From the NCBI GenBank assembly GCA_963705155.1, contig CAVPJC010000026.1, positions 62,001 through 126,000 of the forward strand: a DNA stretch of 64,000 nt, in the 5' to 3' direction. How positions within the stretch are numbered: position 1 is the stretch's first letter; each line of letters opens with the position of its first letter. This DNA comes from CAVPJC01 sp963705155 (lineage in GTDB: Bacteria; Chloroflexota; Anaerolineae; Anaerolineales; UBA4823). Shown here piece after piece: positions 1 through 8,857 of the stretch. Under the pieces are notes generated by a model. It made no database searches. It was not told where the DNA came from and was given only the letters and a program-made list of their open reading frames with translations. The translations under genes were made by a program, and so were the position numbers.

Positions 1-2
1 CC

Positions 3-1787
3 CGGGTGCGCAGCGCCTGGGATCAGGCTTGCAAAGTGGATGAAGCCTACCGCCACAGCCTGGTGACACAAAAATTGACCTATCCGGAAGCCCTGAGGCG
101 CCTGTACCCCGATGAATGGCCGCTGCCGGCCAACACGCTCACCCCGGCAGTCCCGCTGAATATTGCCCTGGTCGGTCACCCTTACTGCCTGTATGATGAT
201 TATATCAACCACGGTTTATTCACCCGCCTGCGCCAGCTTGGGGCGCAAATTCAGACCAGCGAGATGGTATCTGCTGCTGATGCCCGAGTGGGTATTCAAA
301 ACACCACCGGGCAAAAGCGCTGGTTTTACGAAGATTGGATGTCTGGAGCGGCGGGACATTACCTGCACGATACCAACACAGACGGTCTGATCGCCGTACT
401 GGCCTTCACCTGCGGCCCCGATTCGGCCATGGTCGAAACCATCACCCGCCGCGCCCATGCCCTGCAGCGCCCGATGATGAGCCTGATCCTGGATGAACAT
501 GGCAGCGCTGCCGGTATGATCACCCGGCTGGAAGCGTTCGTGGATATGCTCGTCCGCCAGCAAAATCAGCCGGAACCGGTCCTGATGGCTGCGCCCGAGG
601 TCCATCCGCCGCTTCCTCAGCCATCCCGCCAGCCGCCCACACCCGCCCGCCCGGCGGCGCCCACGCTGCTGCGCCTTATCCACCAGCCGCGCCTGGGCTT
701 TCCCCGCATGGGCACCTCGGTTATTCCGTTAAAGTCCCTGTTCAACGGCATCGGCACGCAGGTGGAACTGGGACCGGCTCTGAGCAGCCGCACCATCTCG
801 CTGGGCGTGCGCTACTCGCCGGAGTTCATCTGCACACCCTACAAATACATTTTGGGCAATATGATCGAAATGCTGGAAGCCGGGGCGGATACGCTGCTGT
901 ATATGGACGGCGCTGAATTGTGCCGCAACAGCAGCTACACCCAACTGTTGAACGATGTGCTTCACGACCTGGGTTACAAGTTCAAATTGGTGAGCACAGG
1001 TGTTTTTGAAAAAGGCGGCATTTTTGCCCTGCCTCGCTTTTTGCGCCAGTTCATGGACCGTTTTTCCTGGTCCGATGTGCTGCGCCAGATGAACCTGGCC
1101 ATTTCCAAGATGAACGTGCTGGACGAGCTCGAGCGGCGCGTCCAGTTTATTCGCCCGCGCGAGGTTGTGCGTGACAGCATCGCCAGGGTCTGGGAGGAAG
1201 CCAACCGGCGCATTGACCAGGCTGCCGACATGACCGGCTTGAAAAAAGCCCGGGGTGATGCGTTGGATCAGATGGCCCGGGTAGAGATCGACCCGACCCT
1301 GCAGCCCGTCAAGATTGTCACCACGGGCGAGTATTATGCCGTGCTGGAGCCGTTCTTCAACCTGGATGTCGAGCGCGTTCTGGGCCGGCTGGGCGCGGAA
1401 GTGCATCGTGCGCTGATGCTGGGCGACTGGGTCAGAATCGCCATGGTTATGGAAGCGCTGGGCTTTCACAAGTCCGAAATCGACAGGGCTGCCAGGCCCT
1501 ACCTGCGCTGGAACATCGGCGGCGAGGGGCTGGTCACGGTAGGGCAGGCCGTCTTGCATGCCCGCAAAGGCTTCGATGGCCTGGTTGAGCTGCTGCCCTT
1601 CACCTGCATCCCCGAAATCACCGTGCTCAATATCCTGCCCGGCATCCGCCGTGATCTGAATTTTCCCATCATCCACTTCATTCTGGATGAACAATCTGGC
1701 CGGGCTGGCATGCAGACCCGCCTGGAAGCCTTTATCGACCTGCTCAGCCGCCGCCGCGAGTTGAGCCCCGGCTCAAGCGTTGCTTAA
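3..1787 (+). CDS. Acyl-CoA dehydratase activase-related protein (DUF2229/CoA protein activase type), two modules fused, 5'-truncated
   Basis: The frame is open to the left edge, so the N-terminus lies outside the window; an internal GTG at 6 is not a convincing start. Two related modules are visible. The first (about residues 50-190) carries VGHPYCLYDDYINHGL and ends in LDEHGSAAGMITRLEAF. The second (about 225-585) carries PRMGTSVIPLKSLF and CTPYKYILGNMIEML and closes with the parallel phrase LDEQSGRAGMQTRLEAF. A Pro-rich linker (about 195-220) joins them. Relatives of this type sit beside 2-hydroxyacyl-CoA dehydratase activators and are often separate genes. The ATPase activase follows 15 bases downstream after a GGAGG site, so the two are co-transcribed. 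The substrate cannot be told from the sequence. Confidence 0.75.
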   Translation, partial: RVRSAWDQACKVDEAYRHSLVTQKLTYPEALRRLYPDEWPLPANTLTPAVPLNIALVGHPYCLYDDYINHGLFTRLRQLGAQIQTSEMVSAADARVGIQNTTGQKRWFYEDWMSGAAGHYLHDTNTDGLIAVLAFTCGPDSAMVETITRRAHALQRPMMSLILDEHGSAAGMITRLEAFVDMLVRQQNQPEPVLMAAPEVHPPLPQPSRQPPTPARPAAPTLLRLIHQPRLGFPRMGTSVIPLKSLFNGIGTQVELGPALSSRTISLGVRYSPEFICTPYKYILGNMIEMLEAGADTLLYMDGAELCRNSSYTQLLNDVLHDLGYKFKLVSTGVFEKGGIFALPRFLRQFMDRFSWSDVLRQMNLAISKMNVLDELERRVQFIRPREVVRDSIARVWEEANRRIDQAADMTGLKKARGDALDQMARVEIDPTLQPVKIVTTGEYYAVLEPFFNLDVERVLGRLGAEVHRALMLGDWVRIAMVMEALGFHKSEIDRAARPYLRWNIGGEGLVTVGQAVLHARKGFDGLVELLPFTCIPEITVLNILPGIRRDLNFPIIHFILDEQSGRAGMQTRLEAFIDLLSRRRELSPGSSVA

Positions 1788-1802
1788 CCGGGAGGAATCG
1801 CC

Positions 1803-2835
1803 ATGAAAACTTACCTGGGTGTGGATGTTGGCTCGGTCACGACCAAATTAGTCGTCCTGGACGAAAGCTACCAGGTGCTCGACTCGCTGTATCTGCGCAC
1901 ACGTGGCAAGCCTCTCGAAGTTGTCCAGCAGGGGCTGCGCCAGATCAGCCAGCGGCAGAGCAGCCCGCTGGAGATCGCCGGGGTGGGCGCCACCGGCAGC
2001 GGGCGCTACCTGGCAGGTGTGGTGGTCGGGGCGGACGTGGTCAAGAACGAAATCACCGCCCACGCCGTGGCGGCCTCACACTTTGTGCCGGGTGTGCAAA
2101 CCATCATCGAGATTGGCGGGCAGGATTCGAAAATTATCCTGCTGCGCGATGGCGTGGCGGTGGACTTTGGCATGAACACCGTGTGCGCTGCTGGAACCGG
2201 CGCCTTTCTGGACCAACAGGCGGCCCGGCTGTGCATCGACATTGAAAGCGTCGGCCCCCTGGCGCTGCAATCCAAAACCCCTGTGCGCATCGCCGGGCGC
2301 TGCACCGTCTTTGCCGAATCGGATATGATCCACAAGCAGCAGATGGGGCACCGGGTCGAGGATATCCTGTACGGGCTGTGCCAGGCCATGGCGCGCAATT
2401 ATTTGAATAACGTCGGTCTGGGCAAGGAAATCCGTGAGCTGGTCGTTTTTCAGGGCGGGGTGGCCTTCAACCGGGGCATGATCCGCGCCTTTGAAGAAGC
2501 GCTCGGGTATGCCCGTGCACGTGCCCCCGCACCACGAAGTCATGGGCGCCATTGGAGCCGCCATGCTGGGACGTGAAGCCGTCCGCCGCACAGGACGCAG
2601 CACCCGCTTCCTGGGCTTCGGCGCCAGCGAGCTGGATTACCGCACCCTATCTTTTGAGTGCCATAACTGCACCAACCGCTGTGAGATCGTGCAGGTGTCG
2701 GTGGGGAAACAGGTTGCCGCCCGCTGGGGCGGGCGCTGCGACCGCTGGGAAGTGACCGGAGGCGAGATGAAGATCGCCGCGGTTCCACAGGTCGCTCCCG
2801 GCCCGGCGGCAGGCGATGCACAAACCTTAAATTGA
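1803..2835 (+). CDS. Acyl-CoA dehydratase activase (HgdC/BadF-type ATPase), frameshifted near 2500
   Basis: Member of the BadF/BadG/BcrA/HgdC ATPase family, which uses ATP and a bridging [4Fe-4S] cluster to drive one-electron activation of 2-hydroxyacyl-CoA dehydratases or benzoyl-CoA reductases. The N-terminus has the ASKHA phosphate-binding loop LGVDVGSVTTKLVV, then IIEIGGQDSKI and MNTVCAAGTGAFLDQQA, whose Cys, with one in the following AGRCTVFAESD segment, is the usual cluster ligand pair. The frame breaks at about 2490-2540: EEALG in the first frame continues as MPVHVPPHHEVMGAIGAAM in the +1 frame. The tail adds a four-Cys stretch (CHNCTNRCEI, later GGRCDRW). ATG at 1803 follows GGGAGGAATCGCC. 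The break is consistent with one extra base in the sequence. Confidence 0.85.
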
Positions 2836-3377
2836 AACCGGATGGCATCCCGTTCCCGCATTTTCAGGAGATGATCGATGAGCAAGAAAAAATACTCCCC
2901 CCTGTATCTTTTAATCAAAGCATTGCCGCCTCAAAACCAGGAGTCTGGTTTTTCTCGCGCACCATGCACCATTTTGACGGGTTCTTCCTCAAGTTATCGA
3001 ACAACCGGGTAACCCTTACCAGCCTGATCGCAGGGCTGCCGATCGTGATCCTGACCTGCAAAGGCGCTAAAAGCGGGCTGCCGCGAACGCTGCCTTTGAT
3101 CTACATTCAAGATGAAAGCGATCCAACCGTGTTTGCGCTGATCGCGACCAACTGGGGGCGAAAACATTACCCTGCCTGGTATTTCAACTTGAGAGCCAAC
3201 CCGCGAGCGACCTGCTCGATCGCCGGTAAGGAAGGCGAATACCAGGCTCACGAAGCGCAGGCCGAAGAGTATGATCGTTTCTGGCAGTCTGCCACCGAAA
3301 CTTACCTGGGGTACCCGCTGTACAAACAGCGGATCGTCGGGCGGCGGGTTCCTATCATGGTTTTGAAACCGGTTTGA
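2832..3377 (+). CDS. Nitroreductase/F420-dependent (DDN-like) oxidoreductase
   Basis: The protein has about 180 residues and matches the deazaflavin-dependent nitroreductase fold (Ddn family, split beta-barrel): CKGAKSGLPRTLPLIYI, then FALIATNWGRKHYPAWYFNL and LRANPRATCSI. These are the strand and glycine-turn signatures of F420H2-dependent quinone or nitro reductases. The TTG at 2832 overlaps the upstream stop. ATG at 2871 is an alternative but has AGGAG immediately against it, so the start is unsettled. Overlap with the activase implies translational coupling, although the functional link is unclear. F420 use is family knowledge; no F420 biosynthesis gene is in the window. Confidence 0.75.
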   Translation: MKPDGIPFPHFQEMIDEQEKILPPVSFNQSIAASKPGVWFFSRTMHHFDGFFLKLSNNRVTLTSLIAGLPIVILTCKGAKSGLPRTLPLIYIQDESDPTVFALIATNWGRKHYPAWYFNLRANPRATCSIAGKEGEYQAHEAQAEEYDRFWQSATETYLGYPLYKQRIVGRRVPIMVLKPV

Positions 3378-3439
3378 TCTAAAGAGTAACGCAGTCTGCC
3401 GGTCACATTTCGAGGGGCAAAGCGCACAGGGATATCAGA

Positions 3440-4651
3440 TTGGCGTCCAGCAGTCCACACCCGGGCTTAAACATCCCACACACCTGGTTTCACCGGTGGA
3501 TTTTTTATCTTGCCGCCGGTTTCATGTTTACTGCGGCAGCTTTACGCTCGATTCTGGTTTTTCAGGCCTCGCCCTTACGTAATCTGGTCTTCCTGCTCCT
3601 GGCTGCATGGCTGCTGGCTTGCGTTGCCAGCAGCCTGCTCGCCAGCCGGCTGCCGTGGGTCTCGGCGTACTTGATCGGTGTCGAAGTCATCCTCACCCTT
3701 GCTCTGCTCCTCAACACCCGAACGGATTTTTTTGCCTTTCTATTTTGCATCCTCAGTATGCAGGCCATGCTTCAGTTCACACCGGCGGTTGTGGCGGGCT
3801 TGATTGGATTCTCGACCCTGCTGACCTTCATCATCCTGATCAGGCCGTATGGGGCCTTTCAGGCTGTCGCGCTGGCGCTGGTTTATTCGGCTGTGGGCGT
3901 CTTCCTGGCAGCCTATATCTGGTTCACCCGCCGAGCCCGGGTCATCCAGGATGAGCACGAGGCGCTGGTGGGGCAGTTGCGAGGTGCAAACCGCCGGTTG
4001 GAGTTTTATACGCAACAGATGCAGCAGCTGGCGGTGGTGCGCGAACGTCAGCACCTGGCGCGTGAGCTGCACGATTCGGTTACCCAGACCATTTTTAGCA
4101 TGACCCTGACCACCCAATCGGCGCTGCTGCTGCTTGAGCGCGACTACGGGCAGGTGGCTGTCCAATTGGAACGGCTGGATCAGCTGACACACAATGCCCT
4201 GGCTGAAATGCAGGTGCTGATCTCCCGGCTGGCCCCCGAGGACCTTGCCGGAGAGGGGTTTGCTGCCGCTTTGCAGAAGCACCTGGAAAACCGCCGGCAG
4301 CTCGAAAACCTGATGGTTACACTGGAAACGAGCGGCAGCCAGCCGCTTGCACCGGCCGAAGAAGCGGGTCTTTTTCGGATTGCCCAGGAGGCGCTGAATA
4401 ACGTCGTCAAGCATGCCGGGGTCTCGGAAGCCTCGCTTCGGCTTCATCTGGCTGATCCGCTCTCGATGGAGATTGAAGATTGTGGCGCCGGCTTCGATTT
4501 GCAGCAGGCCCGCGAAAGCGGCCGCGTTGGGCTGGCAAGCATGCAAGAGCGGGCAACCGAGATCGGCTGGCAATTATTCGTGGAAACTTCGCCCGGTGGC
4601 GGCACACGCGTCCGGGTCGAGAAGCATCCAACAGGAGCGCACCAGGCATGA
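3440..4651 (+). CDS. NarL-family sensor histidine kinase
   Basis: Membrane histidine kinase of the DesK/LiaS/NarX type. The first ~165 residues contain about five hydrophobic segments with very short loops, so the sensor is intramembrane. A coiled-coil linker (about 165-195) leads to the HisKA_3 dimerisation box RQHLARELHDSVTQTIFSM, with the phospho-accepting His in ELHDS. The ATPase domain follows, with N-box FRIAQEALNNVVKHA, G1 IEDCGAGFD, and C-terminal GGGTRVRV. Start is TTG at 3440, chosen because the transmembrane block begins soon after; no strong ribosome site is visible. It overlaps the response-regulator start by ATGA, so the two form a cognate pair. Confidence 0.9.
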   Translation: MASSSPHPGLNIPHTWFHRWIFYLAAGFMFTAAALRSILVFQASPLRNLVFLLLAAWLLACVASSLLASRLPWVSAYLIGVEVILTLALLLNTRTDFFAFLFCILSMQAMLQFTPAVVAGLIGFSTLLTFIILIRPYGAFQAVALALVYSAVGVFLAAYIWFTRRARVIQDEHEALVGQLRGANRRLEFYTQQMQQLAVVRERQHLARELHDSVTQTIFSMTLTTQSALLLLERDYGQVAVQLERLDQLTHNALAEMQVLISRLAPEDLAGEGFAAALQKHLENRRQLENLMVTLETSGSQPLAPAEEAGLFRIAQEALNNVVKHAGVSEASLRLHLADPLSMEIEDCGAGFDLQQARESGRVGLASMQERATEIGWQLFVETSPGGGTRVRVEKHPTGAHQA

Positions 4652-5319
4652 GGACACCCTTTGAAAAAATAAAGGTTCTGATCGTCGATGATCACCAGGT
4701 TGTTCGCCAGGGACTGCGCACCTTCCTCGACCTGCATGATGACATTCTTGTGGTGGGCGAGACGGGTGACGGTCTGACCGCGGTGGAGCTAGCCGCGCAA
4801 TTGTTACCGGATATCGTCCTCATGGATCTGGTCATGCCGCGCCTGGATGGGATTACAGCCACGAGCAGGATCAAATCGCTTGGGACCGGGATCAAAGTGA
4901 TCGCGCTGACCAGTTTTGCGGAGGATGAAAGGGTTTTCCCGGCTATCCAGGCCGGCGCATCCAGCTACTTGCTTAAGGATGTTTCGCCGGAAATGCTGGT
5001 TGAGGCTATTCGGGCAGTCCACCAGGGTGAAGTCCGTCTGCACCCGCAGGTGCTGCTCAAGTTAATGAAACAGGTTGCCGGACTTCCAACGAAAGAACAC
5101 ACCCACACTGACCCTCAGCTCACCCAGCGCGAGGGGCAGGTGATCCGGCTGGTCGCCCGTGGGCAGAGCAACCGTGAGATCGCCCGGACCCTGGTGATCA
5201 GCGAAAAGACCGCCAAAGCGCACATCAGTAACATTCTTGGCAAACTTGGATTGGACGACCGCACACAAATGGCGATCTACGCCATGAAGCATGGTCTGGT
5301 GGATCAGGAAGAAACGTAG
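4648..5319 (+). CDS. NarL/FixJ-type response regulator
   Basis: Two-domain regulator of about 223 residues. The receiver (5-120) has the acidic pair in VLIVDDHQVV, the phosphoacceptor Asp in DIVLMDLVMPRLDG, the switch Thr in VIALTSFAEDE and the Lys in SYLLKDVSPE. The LuxR-type HTH is at about 150-215: LTQREGQVIRLVARGQSNRE then ISEKTAKAHISNILGKLG. ATG at 4648 overlaps the kinase stop (ATGA), so kinase and regulator are made together. It is expected to bind promoters as a dimer after phosphorylation by the upstream kinase. Targets are unknown; the following signalling cluster is an obvious candidate. Confidence 0.93.
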   Translation: MRTPFEKIKVLIVDDHQVVRQGLRTFLDLHDDILVVGETGDGLTAVELAAQLLPDIVLMDLVMPRLDGITATSRIKSLGTGIKVIALTSFAEDERVFPAIQAGASSYLLKDVSPEMLVEAIRAVHQGEVRLHPQVLLKLMKQVAGLPTKEHTHTDPQLTQREGQVIRLVARGQSNREIARTLVISEKTAKAHISNILGKLGLDDRTQMAIYAMKHGLVDQEET

Positions 5320-5331
5320 CGGGAAATCCGT

Positions 5332-6132
5332 TTGGCCAGTATGACGTTCCCCACGACCTTCAAATCCCTGCCCGGCAGGATCGTGCTCCTGGCCGTTTAT
5401 CTTTTCTATGCCACCCTGGTCATACGGACCCTGGCCCTGGAAGCGATCCGGCCGCGCCTGCCCATCTACCTGGCCATCGAGCTCATTTACGTGATCTTGT
5501 TCACGCTGATGTTCATGCGTCCCGGCTGTCCCAGGGTGTGGCAGCGCCTGTATTTTGGTTTTCAATCTCTGCTTGTTGTGGTTCTCCTTTCACTGCGGGC
5601 GCAATTTGATTTCGTTGTGGTGCTCTTCGTGCTGCTGTCGTACCAGGCCGCTTTGATTTTTGCGGGTCGAGAGCGTTGGATCTGGGTGGCGGCTCTGACC
5701 CTGCTCACCGGCCTCCCGCTGATGGTCGCCCTGGGAGCGTTGCAGGGGCTGGCGGTTGCCTTGCTGCCGATGACGGTTAGCATCGTCTTTCCGGCATATG
5801 TCACGGTGACACAAGAAATCGAAGCCGGTCTGCAGAAAAGCCAGAGCCTGCTGGCTGAGCTGCAGGCGGCCAACCAGCAGTTGACCGCCTATGCCAGCCA
5901 GGTGGGTGAATTATCAGCCCTGCAGGAACGCAATCGGCTGGCGCGCGAGCTGCATGACTCGGTTTCGCAAACAATGTTCAGCATCAGCCTGCATGCCCGT
6001 TCAGCTCTGATCCTGTTGAAGCAGGACCCGGAGCTTACACGGCCCCAGCTGGAACAACTGCAGATTTTGACCCACAGCGCCCTCGATGATATGCGCGGCC
6101 TGATCGCCCACCTGCGGCCCCAGCAGCATTAA
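5332..6132 (+). CDS. Histidine kinase-like membrane protein with dimerisation domain but no ATPase domain
   Basis: This is a paralogue of the kinase at 3440. There are about five N-terminal transmembrane segments, a coiled coil (about 165-195), and a HisKA_3 box RNRLARELHDSVSQTMFSI with the His retained. The protein stops 60 residues later at LIAHLRPQQH, where family members enter the catalytic ATPase domain. The 125 bases after the TAA encode no HATPase motif in any frame, so this is a real truncation and not a simple frameshift. Start is TTG 5332 or ATG 5341. Such a protein could be phosphorylated in trans by, or heterodimerise with, the full kinase; that is inference. The alternative is a degenerate copy. 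Confidence 0.75.
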   Translation: MASMTFPTTFKSLPGRIVLLAVYLFYATLVIRTLALEAIRPRLPIYLAIELIYVILFTLMFMRPGCPRVWQRLYFGFQSLLVVVLLSLRAQFDFVVVLFVLLSYQAALIFAGRERWIWVAALTLLTGLPLMVALGALQGLAVALLPMTVSIVFPAYVTVTQEIEAGLQKSQSLLAELQAANQQLTAYASQVGELSALQERNRLARELHDSVSQTMFSISLHARSALILLKQDPELTRPQLEQLQILTHSALDDMRGLIAHLRPQQH

Positions 6133-6291
6133 TCACACACACCCCGGCGTACGCCTCTGGGCTTACGCGCTGCCTCCCGATGCACTATTAACAGAATACG
6201 TCTTTAGCCTGCGCCAGAATCCGCCCCGGGGCGGTTGTATTCATGCAGATGATCTGTCATGCTATGCACGAAGGATTTCTGGATACCAGCC

Positions 6292-6735
6292 ATGAAAGAG
6301 CAGCATGTACCTCCCGCAGATCAAAGCCAAAATCTGAGACGCGTGCTCATTGTTGATGATACGCCCCAGGTGCTGCACGACCTGCGTTTGCTTTTGGAAC
6401 TCACTGGCGCGCTGGAAATTGTCGCCGAGGCAACCGATGGCCTTGAGGCAGTTCGTCTGGCGGGCACCGTCTCCCCCGATGTGGTCGTCATGGATCTTGA
6501 GATGCCCGGCATGGATGGATATGAAGCCACCCGCCAGATCAAAGCTCGCCAGCTTGCCCGGCGGGTGATCATCCTGAGTATCCACGCAGAACCCGGGGAG
6601 ATGGAACGCGCCCGCGCAGCCGGTGCAGATGGCTTTGTGATCAAAGGTGCAGGATACGAGGCCTTATTGGATGCCATTCTGGCAAAACCGGCATCATTCG
6701 ATTGGTATGACCTCAAGAAAGGATTTGAATCATGA
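6292..6735 (+). CDS. Single-domain response regulator (receiver only)
   Basis: About 147 residues, essentially one CheY-like receiver: acidic pair in VLIVDDTPQVLHD, phosphoacceptor in VVVMDLEMPGMDGYEATRQI, switch Ser in VIILSIHAEPGEM, Lys in GFVIKGAGYEA. No DNA-binding domain follows; the remaining 20 residues are a short tail. ATG at 6292 is preferred over ATG 6259 because homology starts shortly after it. Its stop overlaps the next gene by ATGA. With the ATPase-less kinase just upstream, this could be the receiver of a phosphotransfer branch. Confidence 0.85.
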   Translation: MKEQHVPPADQSQNLRRVLIVDDTPQVLHDLRLLLELTGALEIVAEATDGLEAVRLAGTVSPDVVVMDLEMPGMDGYEATRQIKARQLARRVIILSIHAEPGEMERARAAGADGFVIKGAGYEALLDAILAKPASFDWYDLKKGFES

Positions 6736-7181
6736 ATACGAAGAATCTGTGGATCGCCGGTTTAACCGGAGCCGTGCTGACCACACTGGTCTCCAATCTG
6801 CCGTTCATCGGCCTGATCAACTGCCTGTTGTGTGCGGGATTTTGGGGCGGCGCCATATTCGCCGTCTGGCATTACCGTCGCCTCAGCGGCGCGTTGACCG
6901 TCATGCAGGGCGTCAAGATTGGCGCTTTAACCGGATTATGCTCGGGGGTGCTGGGCTTCGTGTTGAGCTTTGCAGGACTGGCTGGCGCTGCCGGGTTTTT
7001 GAACAGTTACAGCCGGCTCCTGCCTGCCGACGCCATCCAGGATGTGCAGGGTTCCCTGCCAGCCTGGGGGAATATCGTATTCAACCTGTTCGGCGTGCTG
7101 TTCAATATACTCTTTGGCACGCTGGGAGGTTTCATAGGCGGTTCGATTTTTAAGACCGGCCTCAAGACCGGGCCGGAATGA
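6732..7181 (+). CDS. Small integral membrane protein of unknown function
   Basis: About 149 residues with four hydrophobic segments: residues 7-45 (WIAGLTGAVLTTLVSN, then a Cys-containing segment), about 62-85 and about 112-140, the last rich in Gly (FGTLGGFIGGSIFKTG). No recognisable catalytic motif. The start overlaps the receiver gene's stop (ATGA), so translation is coupled, which suggests a role in the same signalling unit. I do not recognise the family with certainty. Confidence 0.7.
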   Translation: MNTKNLWIAGLTGAVLTTLVSNLPFIGLINCLLCAGFWGGAIFAVWHYRRLSGALTVMQGVKIGALTGLCSGVLGFVLSFAGLAGAAGFLNSYSRLLPADAIQDVQGSLPAWGNIVFNLFGVLFNILFGTLGGFIGGSIFKTGLKTGPE

Positions 7182-7191
7182 GGGTTGGAGC

Positions 7192-8790
7192 ATGAAACCG
7201 ATGCGCAACAAAAACATCTGGCTGTGGGTCGGCGCTGCCCTGGTTCTAATCGTGGCCGCCGGCCTGGCTTACTGGCTTATCCCGGGATTGGGCCGACCGC
7301 CGGTGGTTCCCGCTCCTGAGAGCTGGCCGACGCATGGCTGGCAGGTGAGCACACCGGAAGAGCAGGGCATTGACTCGGTCAAGCTGGCGGAAGGACTGCA
7401 GGCCATTCGTGAAAACGAGCTCCCCATCCACAGCCTGCTGCTTATCCGGGATGGCAAGGTTGTGGTGGATGCCTATTTCTACCCCTATGACGGCCGCACC
7501 CCGCATAATATCGCCTCAATCACCAAGAGCCTGATGACCAGCTTGATCGGTATAGCCATCGACCAGGGCATTCTCAGCCTGGATGACCGCCTGGTATCGT
7601 TCTTTCCAGAGCAGGCCATCGCCAATCCGGATCAGCGCAAGAGCAAGATTACGATCCGAAGCCTGGCAAGCATGTCTGCGGGGATGGAGTGCAGCGGGCT
7701 GCCGGATGAGCTCACCGTCATGGAGATGGAAGCCAGCCCGGACTGGGTGCAATTTGCTCTCGACCGTCCCATGGTCGCTGATCCGGGGACCCGCTGGGAA
7801 TACTGCGGGTTGTGGATGCACCTGCTCTCCGCCATTCTGGAAAAAGCTGCCGGTATGCCAGCCCTCGAATTTGCGAGCCAAAACCTGTTCGAACCGCTCG
7901 GCATCCAGAACGTTGTCTGGCCGGTTGACCCGCAGGGCATATCCCTGGGCGCTGGTAATGTACGCCTGCTTCCGTTGGATATGGCCAAACTCGGTTTACT
8001 CTGGCTGCAGGATGGTGCATGGGATGGGCGTCAGATCGTTTCTCAATCCTGGGTGCGGTCTTCCGTTAAGCCATATTTTCAAGCCGGCGATGAAGGCTAT
8101 GGTTATGGCTGGTGGATCAGCAGTTACGAAGGCAGCCCGGTGTACAACGCGGTTGGCGTAGGTGGGCAGCACATTGCGATCGACCGGCGCCTGAATATCG
8201 TGTTGGTGACGACAGGCGGCGGTTTTGAATTCGATGATGCGCTGGTGTATCTTTTGCCGAGTCTGGTGGATATGGAGCAGCCTCTTCCACCTAGCCCTGA
8301 TGGCGTGGCGCTGCTGCAAGCTGCTGTGGCAGCCGTGGCGCAGCCCCCCGGGCCGCAGCCTGTGCCGCCCCTGCCTGAAATGGCCGGGAAGGTCTCGGGC
8401 CGCACTTACCAGTTTGAACAAAACATGATCTTGTTGAAAACGCTGCGCCTGGATTTCGACAGCGGCAGCACTGCGGTCCTGCAGCTCGAATTCTCAGATG
8501 GCAGGCAAACCCCGGCAATACCCGTCGGGCTGGATGGCGTCTATCGCCTGACCACCGGCCTGGATCTGGACCGGGCCTTTCATTCTTTTGTCAATTTTTC
8601 TGAACTGGCGGTCGGCCTGCGCGGAGCCTGGGTGGATGCACAGACTTTTCAGATTGAATACGACACCCTGGCCAACCGCTACTTTTTCCAGCTTAATTTG
8701 CAGTTCGACCAAGATCGGGTGACCCTGGATGCTACAGAGCGCGGCAGCAGCTCCCGAATTACCTTTGCAGGCAAAGCGCAAAACCCGTAA
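7192..8790 (+). CDS. Membrane-anchored serine hydrolase, class C beta-lactamase-like
   Basis: A single N-terminal transmembrane anchor (about 9-30, IWLWVGAALVLIVAAG) precedes a beta-lactamase/penicillin-binding-like domain. The catalytic Ser-x-x-Lys is in NIASITKSLMTSLIG. The second motif position reads WEYCGLWMHLLSAILEKAAG, where relatives usually have Tyr-Ser-Asn, so the Asn is replaced by Gly. The third region is GVGGQHIAID. A ~130-residue C-terminal beta-rich tail follows a Pro-rich linker. It probably acts outside the membrane on a peptide or ester. ATG at 7192 follows GGTTGGAG and lies 10 bases after the membrane protein. The altered second motif makes true beta-lactamase activity unlikely. 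Confidence 0.85.
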   Translation: MKPMRNKNIWLWVGAALVLIVAAGLAYWLIPGLGRPPVVPAPESWPTHGWQVSTPEEQGIDSVKLAEGLQAIRENELPIHSLLLIRDGKVVVDAYFYPYDGRTPHNIASITKSLMTSLIGIAIDQGILSLDDRLVSFFPEQAIANPDQRKSKITIRSLASMSAGMECSGLPDELTVMEMEASPDWVQFALDRPMVADPGTRWEYCGLWMHLLSAILEKAAGMPALEFASQNLFEPLGIQNVVWPVDPQGISLGAGNVRLLPLDMAKLGLLWLQDGAWDGRQIVSQSWVRSSVKPYFQAGDEGYGYGWWISSYEGSPVYNAVGVGGQHIAIDRRLNIVLVTTGGGFEFDDALVYLLPSLVDMEQPLPPSPDGVALLQAAVAAVAQPPGPQPVPPLPEMAGKVSGRTYQFEQNMILLKTLRLDFDSGSTAVLQLEFSDGRQTPAIPVGLDGVYRLTTGLDLDRAFHSFVNFSELAVGLRGAWVDAQTFQIEYDTLANRYFFQLNLQFDQDRVTLDATERGSSSRITFAGKAQNP

Positions 8791-8803
8791 AAGGTGAACA
8801 GAC

Positions 8804-8836
8804 AAAACCGCCGGAGTTTGCCTCCGACGGTCTGCT
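8804..8836. terminator. Convergent (bidirectional) terminator hairpin
   Basis: CCGCCGGAG and CTCCGACGG pair across a short TTTGC loop with one G-T-type mismatch, between two converging genes. On the minus strand the stem runs into GGTTTTG; on the plus strand it runs into TCTGCTTTATT. The placement supports termination of both neighbours. Confidence 0.6.
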
Positions 8837-8857
8837 TTATTCCAGTGCCGTTACCTC

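Noticed and set aside
729..1694. Minus-strand frame of 321 codons in the CoA-activase gene
   Set aside because: It is the complement of conserved motifs on the plus strand and has no ribosome site or family match.
7192..8790. Reading the hydrolase as a resistance beta-lactamase
   Set aside because: The second catalytic motif lacks the usual Asn and the protein has a membrane anchor and extra C-terminal domain; the family is broad.
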